This document shows positions 25,513 through 36,800 of a DNA stretch of 64,000 nt, piece after piece. This stretch comes from Rhodoplanes sp046000175. GTDB taxonomy: Bacteria > Pseudomonadota > Alphaproteobacteria > Rhizobiales > Xanthobacteraceae. Both the position numbers and the translations under genes were made by a program. The DNA lies in assembly GCF_046000175.1 (NCBI RefSeq), contig NZ_JBEOMB010000048.1, forward strand, positions 58,974 to 122,973, in the 5' to 3' direction. The notes beneath the pieces were generated by a model. It was given only the letters and a program-made list of their open reading frames with translations. It did not search any database and had not been told where the DNA came from. Positions within the stretch are counted from its first letter, which is position 1, and the number at the start of each line of letters is the position of its first letter.

Positions 25513-26388
25513 GTGACGCTGGAGCAGCTCCGCATCTTCGTCGCCGTCGCCGAGCGCCAGCACATGACGCGCGCCGCCGAGGCGCTCGGCCTCGTCCAGT
25601 CGGCCGTCAGTGCCGCGATCGCGGCGCTCGAGGCGCGCCACGCGACCGTCCTGTTCCACCGGGTCGGCCGCCGCATCGCGCTCACCGACGCCGGCCGCAC
25701 CTTCCTGCCCGAGGCCAAGGCCGTGCTGGCGCGCGCCGCCGCGGCCGAGCTGGCGCTCGCCGAGACCTCCGGGCTCGCCCGCGGCAGCCTCACGGTCGCG
25801 GCGAGCCAGACCATCGCCGGCTACTGGCTGCCGGAGCGGCTGGTGGCGTTCCGCCGTGCGCATCCGCGGATCGCCGTCCGGTTGATCGTCGGCAACACGG
25901 CGCAGGTCGCCCGGGCGGTGGCCGAGGGCGAGGCCGATCTCGGCCTGGTCGAGGGCGCCGTCGACCTGCCGGCGCTCGCCGACCGGGCCTTTCCGGGCGA
26001 CCGGCTGATCCTCGTCGTGCCACCGGGCCATCCGCTCGCCGGGCGCGCGACGATCGCGCCGGCCGCGCTGCGCGACGCCGATTTCGTGCTGCGCGAGCCG
26101 GGCTCCGGCACCCGCTCCGAGTTCGAGGACGCGTTTCGGGTCGCCGGCGGGGACCCGGGGCGGCTGCGGGTCGTTCTCGAGCTTCCGTCGAACGAGGCGG
26201 TGCGGGCAGCCGTCGAGGCCGGCGGCGGCGTCACGGTGATCTCGGCGCTGGTCGCGGCGCCGGGGCTGCGGGCCGGCCGGCTCGTGCAGGCGCCGTTCGC
26301 CCTGCCGGTGCGGAGCTTCCACCTGCTGCGTCACTGCGAGCGGTATCAGAGCCTCGCCGCCCGCGCCTTTTCGGCCCTGATTCCCTGA
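25513..26388 (+). CDS. LysR-family regulator (YeiE/CysB-like)
   Basis: This 291-residue transcription regulator has an N-terminal winged helix-turn-helix (residues 1-60, AAEALGLVQSAVSAAIAALE) and a periplasmic-binding-protein-like effector domain (about 88-290). Start codon is GTG 25513. Its position after a yeiH-like exporter suggests it controls that gene in response to a sulfur compound, as enterobacterial YeiE responds to sulfite. The effector is inferred from context only. Confidence 0.88.
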   Translation: MTLEQLRIFVAVAERQHMTRAAEALGLVQSAVSAAIAALEARHATVLFHRVGRRIALTDAGRTFLPEAKAVLARAAAAELALAETSGLARGSLTVAASQTIAGYWLPERLVAFRRAHPRIAVRLIVGNTAQVARAVAEGEADLGLVEGAVDLPALADRAFPGDRLILVVPPGHPLAGRATIAPAALRDADFVLREPGSGTRSEFEDAFRVAGGDPGRLRVVLELPSNEAVRAAVEAGGGVTVISALVAAPGLRAGRLVQAPFALPVRSFHLLRHCERYQSLAARAFSALIP

Positions 26389-26535
26389 CGCCACGTCCGC
26401 ACCCGGCGGGGGTGAAGGGGTCCGCAGCCGTCCGCATGCGCCCGCCGCACGGATGCGCTATGGACGATATGTGGCGACCCCCCGCAGTCGCCGGCGAGAC
26501 GGCGCGTGCCGATCGCCGGCCGAACGAGCCCGAGC

Positions 26536-27501
26536 ATGACCGACACGGCCGATCCCTCCCGTCTCGCCGACCCGCCGAGCGGCCGGCCACCCGGCGTGCC
26601 TCTGCTGGCGCGGCCGATCGTCGTCGCGCTCGCCTGCCTGGTGGTGCTGGCCGGGCTCGGCTGGGTCTATCTCGGCCTGATGGTGGCCGGCATGGCGAGC
26701 GCCGGCACGCCCGGCGGCGGCATGGCCGGCTCGGCCGCCGCGATGGGCCCCGGCATGGGCCTGTTCGATCTGGTGACGGGCGGCGTGCCGCTCGACGGCT
26801 TCGCCAAGGCGCTGGCCGACGCGATCTGCAGCCCGAGCTTCGGCCACCAGGCCGGCTTCGGGGTCGCCGGGATCGCGACGCTCGCCGGCATGTGGGCCGC
26901 CATGGCGCTCGCCATGATGCTGCCGACCGCGGGCCCGATGATCCTCGCCTATGCCGAGATCGCCGCGACCGCCGAGCGCCGCGGCGAGGCGGTCGCCTCG
27001 CCCGTCGCTTTGATCGCCGGCTATGCCGGGGTGTGGCTGCTGTTCGCGCTGGTCGCCGCCGCCCTCCAGGCGGCGCTCACGAACGCCGCGCTGCTCGATC
27101 CCGCCATGGCCTCGGCGAGCCCGCTGTTCTCCGGCGCCGTCTTCGTCGGCGCCGGCGTCTATCAGTTCTCGCCGCTGAAGTTCGCCTGCGTGACGCGCTG
27201 CCAGCGGCCGTTTCCGTTCTTCCTGCTGCGCTGGTCGAGCGCCACGGCGGCGGTGTTCCGCCTCGGCGTCCGGCAGGGCCTGTACTGCCTCGGCTGCTGC
27301 TGGGCCATGATGCTGGTGATGTTCGCGGTCGGGGTGATGAACGTGGTCTGGATGGCGCTGCTCGGCGTCGTGATGGGGGCCGAGAAGATCGCCGTGACGA
27401 CCCGCTTCTCCAAGGCGATCGGCGTCGTGTTCCTCGCCATCGGGGCGTGGATGATCGGCGATGCCGTCGTGGCGCACTGGCCTCTCGCCCGCACGGGCTA
27501 G
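26536..27501 (+). CDS. DUF2182 multi-pass membrane protein
   Basis: This 321-residue inner-membrane protein has about seven hydrophobic segments and the DUF2182 pattern. It is rich in Met and Cys: WAAMALAMMLPTAGPMILAY, YQFSPLKFACVTRCQRPFPF and LYCLGCCWAMMLVMFAVGVM. The clustered Cys/Met in membrane helices suggest metal (copper-type) handling, but the family has no established function to my knowledge. The start at 26536 (MTDTADPSR) is preferred over an upstream GTG-type extension. Confidence 0.82.
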   Translation: MTDTADPSRLADPPSGRPPGVPLLARPIVVALACLVVLAGLGWVYLGLMVAGMASAGTPGGGMAGSAAAMGPGMGLFDLVTGGVPLDGFAKALADAICSPSFGHQAGFGVAGIATLAGMWAAMALAMMLPTAGPMILAYAEIAATAERRGEAVASPVALIAGYAGVWLLFALVAAALQAALTNAALLDPAMASASPLFSGAVFVGAGVYQFSPLKFACVTRCQRPFPFFLLRWSSATAAVFRLGVRQGLYCLGCCWAMMLVMFAVGVMNVVWMALLGVVMGAEKIAVTTRFSKAIGVVFLAIGAWMIGDAVVAHWPLARTG

Positions 27502-27668
27502 CCAGATCGGCCGAGGGGGTTGCGGCAGGCTGACGCGGCTTGACGCCGCGGGCCGGAACCCTTGCGCCCGGCCGGACCTCCCCGGATAAACCCGAGTACC
27601 TGCACACCTTGCCGCACCCCCGCCGGTCGGTCCGCACCGCCGGCCGTTTCGAGAGAGCCGCCCCGACC

Positions 27669-28421
27669 ATGCTCGACCTTCTGACCGACCCGCACGCCTG
27701 GGCCGCCCTCGTCACCCTGAGCGCGCTCGAGATCGTCCTCGGCATCGACAACGTCGTGTTCATCTCGATTCTGGTCTCGCGCCTGGATCCGAAGATCGCC
27801 GACAACGCGCGAAAACTCGGGCTCGCGCTGGCGCTGGTGTTCCGCATCCTGCTGCTGTTCACGCTGACCTGGCTGATGAGCCTCTCGGCGCCGCTGTTCT
27901 CGGCGATGGGCCGGTCGTTCTCGTGGCACGACATCATCCTGATCGCCGGCGGCCTGTTCCTGATCGCCAAGGCGACGCACGAGATGCACGCCGAGATCGA
28001 GGCGGCCGAGGAGGAGGAGGCCGGCGCCGGCCCGGTGATCAAGGCGGCGTTCGGGCTCGTGATCCTGCAGATCATCGTCATCGATCTCGTCTTCTCGATC
28101 GACTCGATCGTCACGGCGATCGGGATGGCGCAGGACATCCGCATCATGGTCGCGGCCGTGCTGATCGCCGTGACCGTGATGTTCATCGCGTCCGGCCCGG
28201 TGGCGCGCTTCGTCGCCGCGCATCCGACCACCAAGATGCTGGCGCTCGCCTTCCTGGTGCTGATCGGCGTCGCGCTCGTCGCCGACGGCTTCGAGGTGCA
28301 TATCCCGCGCGGCTACATCTACTTCGCCATGGCCTTCGCGGGCGCCGTCGAGGCGTTCAACATCGTCGCCATGCGCAAGCGCCGCCGCCGCCGGCTGATC
28401 GAGCCGCAGCGGCCGCATTGA
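27669..28421 (+). CDS. TerC-family membrane protein
   Basis: The 250-residue protein has about seven hydrophobic segments and the two acidic TerC signatures: EIVLGIDNVVFISILVSRL (about 21-39) and IDLVFSIDSIVTAIGMAQD (about 139-157), whose Asp residues are thought to bind metal. TerC proteins are implicated in Mn2+ export or metalation of exported proteins and in tellurite resistance. A basic RKRRRRRLI tail follows the last segment. No yybP-ykoY riboswitch core was found in the 167-base leader. Confidence 0.88.
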   Translation: MLDLLTDPHAWAALVTLSALEIVLGIDNVVFISILVSRLDPKIADNARKLGLALALVFRILLLFTLTWLMSLSAPLFSAMGRSFSWHDIILIAGGLFLIAKATHEMHAEIEAAEEEEAGAGPVIKAAFGLVILQIIVIDLVFSIDSIVTAIGMAQDIRIMVAAVLIAVTVMFIASGPVARFVAAHPTTKMLALAFLVLIGVALVADGFEVHIPRGYIYFAMAFAGAVEAFNIVAMRKRRRRRLIEPQRPH

Positions 28422-28444
28422 GCCGCGAGGCAAGACGGAAGGAT

Positions 28445-28488
28445 CTGTTTCCGTCCTCATGCTGACCTGTTTCCGTCCTCACCCTGAG
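28445..28488. repeat. 22-bp direct duplication after terC-like gene
   Basis: Units 28445-28466 and 28467-28488 share CTGTTTCCGTCCTCA and then diverge (TGCTGAC versus CCCTGAG). They begin 24 bases after the stop codon and run into the family D repeat. Confidence 0.8.
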
Positions 28489-28588
28489 GAGCCCGCGAAG
28501 CGGGCGTCTCGAAGGGCGAGGATGGCCCCTCGTGGGGGCCACATGGTTCGAGACGCGCGCCTTCGGCGCGCTCCTCACCATGAGGGGC
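28476..28588. repeat. Palindromic intergenic repeat, family D
   Basis: The outer arms CCTCACCCTGAGGAGC and GCTCCTCACCATGAGGGG, and the inner pair CGAAGCGGGCGTCTCGAA with GGTTCGAGACGCGCGCC, bracket a centre with GATGGCCCCTCGTGGGGGCC. This form of repeat is widespread between genes in alphaproteobacteria. Confidence 0.85.
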
Positions 28589-28618
28589 GTGTCGGTGAAT
28601 TGCGGCGCCGTGAGAGAC

Positions 28619-29431
28619 TCAGTCGAGCGCGTCTTCGAGGTCTTCGGCGGCGGGACGGGGGCTCGGCTCGGCCGGCGCGATCACCACCGTGACGCCGGGC
28701 AGGGCGCGGAACGGCGCGAGCTGCGCCTCGCTCGCGCCGGCGTCGGTGACCAGCGTCCAGGGCCGGTTCAGCGGCAGCCAAGCCGGTTGATGGGCGTTGC
28801 CGAGCTTGGAGGAGTCGGCGAGCAGGAACACGGCGCTCGCCTGCGCGACCATCGCCTCCTTGAGGGCGACCTGCTCCTGCGTCGCCTCGCACAGGCCGCG
28901 GCCCGCCACCACGCCGTCGGCGCCGAGGAAGAGCTTGTCGGCCGTGAGCCGGCGCACCGCGAGCTCGGCGAGCGGCCCGAACGTGCCCATGCTGATCGAG
29001 CGCACCGTGCCGCCCAGCACGGTCAGCGTGATGGTCTCCGACTGGGCGAACACCGGCACCAGGGCGAGATTGTTGGTGACGATCGAGAGCGTGCGCTCCT
29101 TCAGCCGCAGCCCGAGCGCCTCGACCGTGGAGCCGACGTCGAGCAGCACGCGCTCGCCGTCCTGGACGAGCGCGGCGGCCGCGTCGGCGATCGCCTGCTT
29201 GGCCTGCAGGTTGATGTGCTCGCGGCTCGACAGCGACGCCTCGGGCGCCGCACGCGAGAGAATCGCGCCGCCATAGGTGCGGGTGACGACGCCCGTGTCG
29301 GACAGGCGCTGCAGATCGCGCCGGATGGTCGACAGCGACACGTCGAGCCGGCGCGCCAGCTCCTCGACATTCTCCTCGCCGGACCGGATCAGGTCGAGGA
29401 TCTGCTGTTCGCGTTCGCGTCGTCGCCGCAT
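28619..29431 (-). CDS. DeoR-family regulator
   Basis: The 270-residue repressor-type protein has an N-terminal DeoR helix-turn-helix (LDVSLSTIRRDLQRLSDTG, about 29-47) and a C-terminal DeoRC sensor domain with VLLDVGSTVEALGLRL and ADKLFLGADGVV. DeoR proteins usually bind phosphorylated sugars. It is the last gene of the kdgT-dtnK-pdxA2 strand and most likely controls it; the ligand could be a phosphorylated four-carbon sugar acid. The 198-base gap before it may hold its own promoter, though none is clear. Confidence 0.9.
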   Translation of the reverse strand: MRRRREREQQILDLIRSGEENVEELARRLDVSLSTIRRDLQRLSDTGVVTRTYGGAILSRAAPEASLSSREHINLQAKQAIADAAAALVQDGERVLLDVGSTVEALGLRLKERTLSIVTNNLALVPVFAQSETITLTVLGGTVRSISMGTFGPLAELAVRRLTADKLFLGADGVVAGRGLCEATQEQVALKEAMVAQASAVFLLADSSKLGNAHQPAWLPLNRPWTLVTDAGASEAQLAPFRALPGVTVVIAPAEPSPRPAAEDLEDALD

Positions 29432-29629
29432 GACACCTTTGAACTGTCTCTCCGACGTGTCCGATTGTTCGGTGGCGCGAGCCCGTCCTTGTCATCCGGC
29501 CACGGAGGGCGTGTCGTCCGTGTCCGGACCGAACCGCCCACCGCGCCATTAAAATCCCGACGGGCCGCGAAAGCGACATCCACAAATGCACATCGGGTCG
29601 GGCGTGACATGCATGGCCGAACCCGAATA

Positions 29630-30622
29630 TCAGCGACGGACCGCCAGCTCGGCCGCCTGCCGCAGCGCCTCGATCATGCTGCCCTCGTCCGCGATCCCGC
29701 GGCCGGCGATGTCGAACGCGGTACCATGATCCACCGAAGTGCGGATCACAGGCAAGCCGACCGTGATGTTCACGCCCGCTTCGAGCCCCATCACCTTGAT
29801 CGGGATGTGCCCCTGGTCGTGATACATGGCGACGACGAGGTCGAAATCGCCCCGATAGGCGCGGAAGAACAGCGTGTCGCCGGGGAGCGGCCCCTCGACC
29901 GACCAGCCGCGCGCCTGGCAGGCCTCGATCGCCGGGACGATCTTCGCCGCCTCCTCGCCGTGGCCGAACAGGCCGTTCTCGCCGGCATGTGGGTTGATGG
30001 CGCAGACGCCGATTCGCGGCTGGGTCATGCCGGCGGCGACCAGGGTGGCGCGGCCGCGGGCGATCACCCGCTCGACCAGGCCGGGCTCGATCTTCGCCAC
30101 CGCGTCGACGAGCCCGATATGCGTGGTGACGTGAATCACCCGCAGCTTCGGGCCGACCAGCATCATCGACACCTCGGGCGTGCCGGTGAGATGGGCGAGC
30201 AACTCGGTATGGCCCGGGAACTCGTGGCCGGCGGCGTGCAGGGCCTCCTTGTTGAGCGGCGCCGTGCAGATCGCGTCGGTCTCGCCGGTCCGGCACAGCT
30301 CCGCCGCCTTGGCGATGTAGCGATAGGCAGCCTCGCCCGAGGCGGCGAGCATCTGGCCGAACGGGTGGCCGGGCGGCACCGCCTTCAGGTCGATGCAGTC
30401 GATCGTGCCGACCGTGCCGAGCGCGTCGGCGGGCCGGTCGATCACGTGGATCACCGGCGACTGGCCGACGATCTCGGCCGCCTCGGCGAGCCGGACGGCG
30501 TCGCCGATCACCACGGGCCGGCACATCGCGTAGACGTCGGCGTGGGCCAGCGCCTTGACGACGATCTCCGGACCGATCCCGGAGGGGTCGCCCATGGTGA
30601 CGGCAATGACGGGTCCGGGCAT
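29630..30622 (-). CDS. pdxA2: 4-phospho-D-threonate/D-erythronate dehydrogenase (PdxA2)
   Basis: The 330-residue metal-dependent dehydrogenase is of the PdxA family (TMGDPSGIGPEIVVKAL, PGHTELLAHLTG, NPHAGENGLFGHGEE, MYHDQGHIPIKVMGLE with the metal-binding His and Asp). True PdxA works in pyridoxine synthesis, but next to a DUF1537 kinase the PdxA2 subgroup oxidises and decarboxylates 4-phospho-D-threonate or -erythronate to dihydroxyacetone phosphate. The start is 3 bases after the kinase stop, so the two are translationally close. A housekeeping pdxA would normally lie next to ksgA, which is not here. Confidence 0.88.
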   Translation of the reverse strand: MPGPVIAVTMGDPSGIGPEIVVKALAHADVYAMCRPVVIGDAVRLAEAAEIVGQSPVIHVIDRPADALGTVGTIDCIDLKAVPPGHPFGQMLAASGEAAYRYIAKAAELCRTGETDAICTAPLNKEALHAAGHEFPGHTELLAHLTGTPEVSMMLVGPKLRVIHVTTHIGLVDAVAKIEPGLVERVIARGRATLVAAGMTQPRIGVCAINPHAGENGLFGHGEEAAKIVPAIEACQARGWSVEGPLPGDTLFFRAYRGDFDLVVAMYHDQGHIPIKVMGLEAGVNITVGLPVIRTSVDHGTAFDIAGRGIADEGSMIEALRQAAELAVRR

Positions 30623-30625
30623 CGG

Positions 30626-31939
30626 TCAGGCTTTCTCGGAGGCGGAGGAGGTGAGGCGGTCGAGGCAGTGGAGCAGGGTGGCGTCGGTGCCGAAGCCGCC
30701 GGCCTTGGTGGCGATCGGCAGCGCCAGCGCGCCGACCGTGACGCCGAGCGGCACGCCGGGCTCGACCTCGTCGACGAGGCGGATGCCGGTCACGCCGATG
30801 CGGCCGAGCAGGGCGCAGACCGTGTCGCCGCCGGTGCAGACCAGGCCGCCGAGATGGGCGGTCGCCGGGCCGACGAGATCGGCGAGCCGCGCCGCGACGG
30901 CGCCGCCCGCGGCGAGGTCGCTGCCGGGTCCGAACTCGGTGACGACGAGGACATGGCCGTCGCCGAGCGCCGCGCCGATCTTGGCGGTCAGCTCGCGGCC
31001 GGCCGTCTGGGCACCCGGCGCGTCGCGCAGCACCGCCTCGGGCACTTGAACAGGGGTGACCCGGCCGGAGGCGGCGAGCGTCTCGGCGGCGGCCCGCGAC
31101 GCCTCGGCGACGCTGCCGACCAGCACCAGCACGGGGCCGGTCACCGCGGGCAGGGCGGGCGGCGGCGGCTCGTCGGGGGCGACCAGCCGGGCGAGCGCCG
31201 AGGCCAAGCCGCCGGTGCCGACGAACAGCATCCTGTCAGCGAGCGGCAGCACCGCCTCGGCGGCGACCAGGAGGTCCTCGGGCGTGGCGGCGTCACAGAC
31301 GACCGCGTCGCAGCCCTCCGCCATGGCGTTCTCGACGATGCCGCGCACGACGCCGGCGCCGCGGCGGAGCTGGTCGAGCGGCACGACGCCGGATTCGAGC
31401 CCGGCGGTCTTCAGCACGTCGGGCAGGGACCCCGAATCGTAGCTGTGGTCGCGGGCGAAGATCGGCGTGTCTTCGAGTCGCTGGCCGTTCACCAGCACCC
31501 GTCCGGCCTCGGTGGTGCGGCCGGTGGCCGGAAAGGCCGGGGCGACGAACGCGATGGTGCGGTGATCGTGACGGCGCAGATCGGCGAGCAGGGCGGCGGT
31601 CTCGGCCGCCGGCTGGCCGCGCAGCGTCGAGTCGATCTTCTTGTAGACGATGCGGCCGGGCGTCTGGTGCGCGGCGAGCGCCGCCGACTGGCGCGCCGCG
31701 GCGGCCGGCGCCGGCAGCCGGCGGCTGTCGGCATCGACGGCGATCACCGGCACGTCGCCGGCCAGCTGGTCGGCGGCATGTCGGAGGCTGGCGTCGCCCC
31801 AGGTCTCCCCGTTTCGCCAAGTCACCACGGTCGCGAGACCGCGCCGGGCGAAGGCGATGCCCGTGTCGGCGGCGCCGGTGAGGTCGTCGGCGACGATGAG
31901 CCAGGCACGCGGCACGTTGCGTGGGGCGACGGCCGTCAT
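30626..31939 (-). CDS. dtnK: D-threonate/D-erythronate kinase (DUF1537)
   Basis: The 437-residue kinase phosphorylates a four-carbon sugar acid at O4. Motifs include the N-terminal IVADDLTGAADTGIAFARRG (about 16-35), YKKIDSTLRGQ, FVAPAFPATGR and SYDSGSLPDVL, and the C-terminal nucleotide-binding part LVCTGGDTVCALLGRIGVTG. It overlaps kdgT almost exactly (one base between its start and the kdgT stop). Whether D-threonate, D-erythronate or both are used cannot be read from sequence. Confidence 0.88.
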   Translation of the reverse strand: MTAVAPRNVPRAWLIVADDLTGAADTGIAFARRGLATVVTWRNGETWGDASLRHAADQLAGDVPVIAVDADSRRLPAPAAAARQSAALAAHQTPGRIVYKKIDSTLRGQPAAETAALLADLRRHDHRTIAFVAPAFPATGRTTEAGRVLVNGQRLEDTPIFARDHSYDSGSLPDVLKTAGLESGVVPLDQLRRGAGVVRGIVENAMAEGCDAVVCDAATPEDLLVAAEAVLPLADRMLFVGTGGLASALARLVAPDEPPPPALPAVTGPVLVLVGSVAEASRAAAETLAASGRVTPVQVPEAVLRDAPGAQTAGRELTAKIGAALGDGHVLVVTEFGPGSDLAAGGAVAARLADLVGPATAHLGGLVCTGGDTVCALLGRIGVTGIRLVDEVEPGVPLGVTVGALALPIATKAGGFGTDATLLHCLDRLTSSASEKA

Positions 31940-31940
31940 G

Positions 31941-32963
31941 TCACGCTCCCTTGGCCTCGGTCGGGGCGGCCATGGCTTCTGCTTCGGCCGGCTCGTCGGG
32001 GAGATCGGCGGGAGCGCCGACCAGGCGGGCCGTCCAGGCCGTCACCAGCGGCACCAGGATGGCCGTCACCACCACGGCGGCGGCGACCAGGATGGTCGCG
32101 TGCTTGGCGGCCTCGGTGTAGACCGGGTTCGACGCCGCGATGATGGCCGGCACGGCGGCGGCATTGCCGGCCGTGGAGGCGGCCGCGACGCCCGCGACAC
32201 CGGTTCCGCCGGTGAGCCGGTCGGCGAAGAACAGCGGGATGCCGGTCAGCACCACGACGGCGACGCCGAGGCCGACGCCGAGCAGCCCGGCCTGCCACAC
32301 CTTGGTGAGATCGAGCCCGGCGCCGAGCGCGAAGGCGAAGAACGGGATCATCACCGGCACGGCGCGGGCGAGGAAATCGCGCAGCTCGCGGTCGAGATTG
32401 CCGAGGATCATGCCGACGACGAGCGGCAGGATGCCGCCGACCAGCGTCTGCCAGGGGAACGCCGACAGGCCGGCGACGCCGAGCGTCACCATGGTCAGGA
32501 ACGGCCCCGACTCGAGCGACATGATCGTGTAGGCGCCGACGTCGCGCGGCTTCCCGTACTGGCCCATCAGGGCCATGTAGAGCCCGCCATTGGTGTCGTT
32601 GAACGCCGCCACCACGGCGAGCGTCGAGATGCCGGCGAACAGGCCGCCGTCGATCGGCGCCTCGCCGAGCAGCCGCCCGAGCACGACGCCGGCGAGCACG
32701 CCCATGCCGATCTTCACGGCGAACAGGGTGCCGCCCTTCTTGACGATGTAGGGCGTCGCCTTGAAGTCGATGCTGGCGCCCATGCACACGTAGAAGACGG
32801 CCAGGATGGTCAGGGCACCGGTGAACAGGGCGCCCGTGAAGGAGCCGAAGAACTTCGGCGTGCCGGGAGCGAGCGTCGCGATGATCGCGCCGAGCATCAG
32901 TGGGACGACCATCATGCCGCCGGGGACGCGCTCGACGGCGCGCTTGATCGGAATCTGTTTCAC
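31941..32963 (-). CDS. kdgT: KdgT-family sugar-acid permease
   Basis: The 340-residue inner-membrane carrier is of the 2-keto-3-deoxygluconate permease family (about ten hydrophobic segments; RVPGGMMVVPLMLGAIIATL, AVVAAFNDTNGGLYMALMG, AAASTAGNAAAVPAIIAAS). Start is the GTG at 32963 (VKQIPIKRA), with AGAGAGG upstream. In this operon with dtnK and pdxA2 it most likely imports D-threonate or D-erythronate rather than ketodeoxygluconate. It is the first gene of the operon. Confidence 0.88.
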   Translation of the reverse strand: MKQIPIKRAVERVPGGMMVVPLMLGAIIATLAPGTPKFFGSFTGALFTGALTILAVFYVCMGASIDFKATPYIVKKGGTLFAVKIGMGVLAGVVLGRLLGEAPIDGGLFAGISTLAVVAAFNDTNGGLYMALMGQYGKPRDVGAYTIMSLESGPFLTMVTLGVAGLSAFPWQTLVGGILPLVVGMILGNLDRELRDFLARAVPVMIPFFAFALGAGLDLTKVWQAGLLGVGLGVAVVVLTGIPLFFADRLTGGTGVAGVAAASTAGNAAAVPAIIAASNPVYTEAAKHATILVAAAVVVTAILVPLVTAWTARLVGAPADLPDEPAEAEAMAAPTEAKGA

Positions 32964-33040
32964 GAGAAGACCTCTCTGTGATCGAAACGCGCAGTATGGG
33001 ATCGCGAAAGCCGGCGCGTTGCGAAACGGAACGGGTCGAT

Positions 33041-33071
33041 GACATAGGAAGGCAGCAGAAAACGCCGTCAA
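33041..33071 (-). promoter_or_regulatory. Candidate promoter of kdgT operon
   Basis: On the minus strand TTGACG (33066-33071) and TATGTC (33041-33046) are 19 bases apart, about 80 bases before the kdgT start. Spacing is longer than ideal. Two matched dyads lie immediately upstream. Confidence 0.35.
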
Positions 33072-33075
33072 TAAT

Positions 33076-33120
33076 TGCGCAGTTCGCGCATAAATCAAGT
33101 GGATGTGCGTCTTGTACGCA
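33076..33120. promoter_or_regulatory. Paired operator-like dyads in kdgT/MFS region
   Basis: TGCGC-AGTTC-GCGCA (33076-33090) and TGCGT-CTTGT-ACGCA (33106-33120) share the form TGCGY-N5-RCGCA. Their centres are exactly 30 bp apart, about three helical turns. They sit between the divergent kdgT operon and the MFS gene, directly upstream of the candidate kdgT -35. The DeoR-family protein encoded at 28619-29431 is the most obvious candidate binder. Confidence 0.5.
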
Positions 33121-33254
33121 GTTTTCCGACAGGTTTTTCGAGCAGCCTTCGGCCCGGGCCCGTCCGGGTCGCCCGCGATCCCGCGACGTCGAGAAAATTC
33201 TTGCTGTTCGGGCTCCGGGCGGGAACTCTCCGGCGCCTGCCTTCGGAGCCTTCC

Positions 33255-34484
33255 ATGACCGTCCTCGCCGAAGCGCCCGCCGGGATCGACGACCGGCTGG
33301 CCCGCCGCAACGCCCTCGTGCTCGCCGTCGCCCAGGCGCTGGCCGGCGGCAACACGGCCGTGGTGTTCGGCACGGCCGGCCTGGTCGGCACCATGCTGGC
33401 GCCCGATCCGGCGCTCGCCACCGTGCCGGTGTCGACCTTCGTGGTCGGGCAGTGGATGGGGACGCTGCCGGTCGGGGCGATCGCCAAGCGGTACGGCCGG
33501 CTCGTCACCTTCGAGCTCGGCACCCTGATCGGCCTGTTCGCCGGCCTGATCTGTGCGGCCGGGGTGATTCTCGCGAGCTTTCCGCTGTTTTGCGCCGGGA
33601 CGCTGTGCGGCGGGCTCTACGCGGCGGCCCACCTGACCTATCGATTCGCCGCCGCCGACACGGCGAGCGACGCCTTCAAGCCGAAGGCGGTGTCCTGGGT
33701 GCTGGCCGGCGGCGTGATGGCCGGCGTGTTCGGCCCGCAGCTGATCATCGCGACCAAGGACATGCTGCCCCAATACGTGTTCGCGGCGAGCTACCTGGCG
33801 CAGGCGGGCGTCGCCGTGGTGGCGGCCGTGGTGCTCCTCCTGGTGCGCTTCCCGGACCAGCGGTCCGACGCGGTGCGGGCGGTGGCGCCGCCGCGGCCCC
33901 TCGCCGTGATCTTCCGCCAGCCGCGCCTGATCACGGCGGTGATCTGCGCGCTGGCGAGCTACGCCACCATGAACCTGATGATGACGGCCGCACCGGTCGC
34001 CATGATCGCTTGTAACCACTCGGTGACCGACGCGGCGCTCGGGTTGCAGTGGCACGTGATGGCCATGTACGCGCCGAGCTTCGTCACCGGCTCGCTGATC
34101 GTGCGCTTCGGCACCGGCCGGGTGATCGGCGCCGGGCTCGCCCTGACGGCGGTCTCCGCCGTGGTCGGCTGGGCCGGCACCTCGCTCGCCCATTTCTGGG
34201 GCGCCCTGATCCTGCTTGGGATCGGCTGGAACTTCGCCTTCGTCGGGGCGACCGCGCTGGTGACCGCCTGCCACACCGCCTCGGAGCGCAACAAGGTCCA
34301 GGCCGTCAACGACTTCCTCATCTTCGGCACGATGGCGCTCGGGTCCTTCGCGTCGGGCCAGATGCTGGCCCGGGACGGCTGGCCGCTGGTCGCCGAGGTG
34401 GTTCTCGGCGCCGTCCTGGTGGCGGTCGCGCTGCTCGGCTGGGTGGCGCTCGCCGGCCGCCTCCGGAACATCCCGGAGGCGTGA
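33255..34484 (+). CDS. MFS transporter
   Basis: The 409-residue inner-membrane carrier has about 12 hydrophobic segments. Visible features are FGTAGLVGTMLAPDPALATV with the first-half loop GAIAKRYGRLVTFELGTLIG (the MFS loop 2-3 motif), and a second-half AVNDFLIFGTMALGSFASGQ. The substrate is not clear. It is divergent from kdgT and shares its regulatory region, so coregulation with sugar-acid catabolism is possible. Confidence 0.82.
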   Translation: MTVLAEAPAGIDDRLARRNALVLAVAQALAGGNTAVVFGTAGLVGTMLAPDPALATVPVSTFVVGQWMGTLPVGAIAKRYGRLVTFELGTLIGLFAGLICAAGVILASFPLFCAGTLCGGLYAAAHLTYRFAAADTASDAFKPKAVSWVLAGGVMAGVFGPQLIIATKDMLPQYVFAASYLAQAGVAVVAAVVLLLVRFPDQRSDAVRAVAPPRPLAVIFRQPRLITAVICALASYATMNLMMTAAPVAMIACNHSVTDAALGLQWHVMAMYAPSFVTGSLIVRFGTGRVIGAGLALTAVSAVVGWAGTSLAHFWGALILLGIGWNFAFVGATALVTACHTASERNKVQAVNDFLIFGTMALGSFASGQMLARDGWPLVAEVVLGAVLVAVALLGWVALAGRLRNIPEA

Positions 34485-34654
34485 CGGCGGGCCTTCGACC
34501 TTCGCCCGAGAACCGGTTGTTTCGATTGCGTCGCAATAGGCTTTTTGGCAATGTCCGCCGCGCGGAATTGCTGACGGCCGGCCTGGTGGGGCTCCGGCCG
34601 TGATGTGCGCCCCGCCTGGGGCACTTCTGCCAGCGACACAATCGAGGGTCTTCA

Positions 34655-36775
<2,121 letters not shown>

Positions 36776-36800
36776 GCCTCGGCACAAGGCCGAACGACGA

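Noticed and set aside
27502..27668. Leader of the TerC gene considered as a yybP-ykoY Mn2+ riboswitch
   Set aside because: The conserved GGGGAGTA core and paired loops were not found.
29630..32963. kdgT-dtnK-pdxA2 considered as an undescribed pathway
   Set aside because: DtnK/PdxA2 catabolism of D-threonate and D-erythronate is established; only substrate and carrier details are open.
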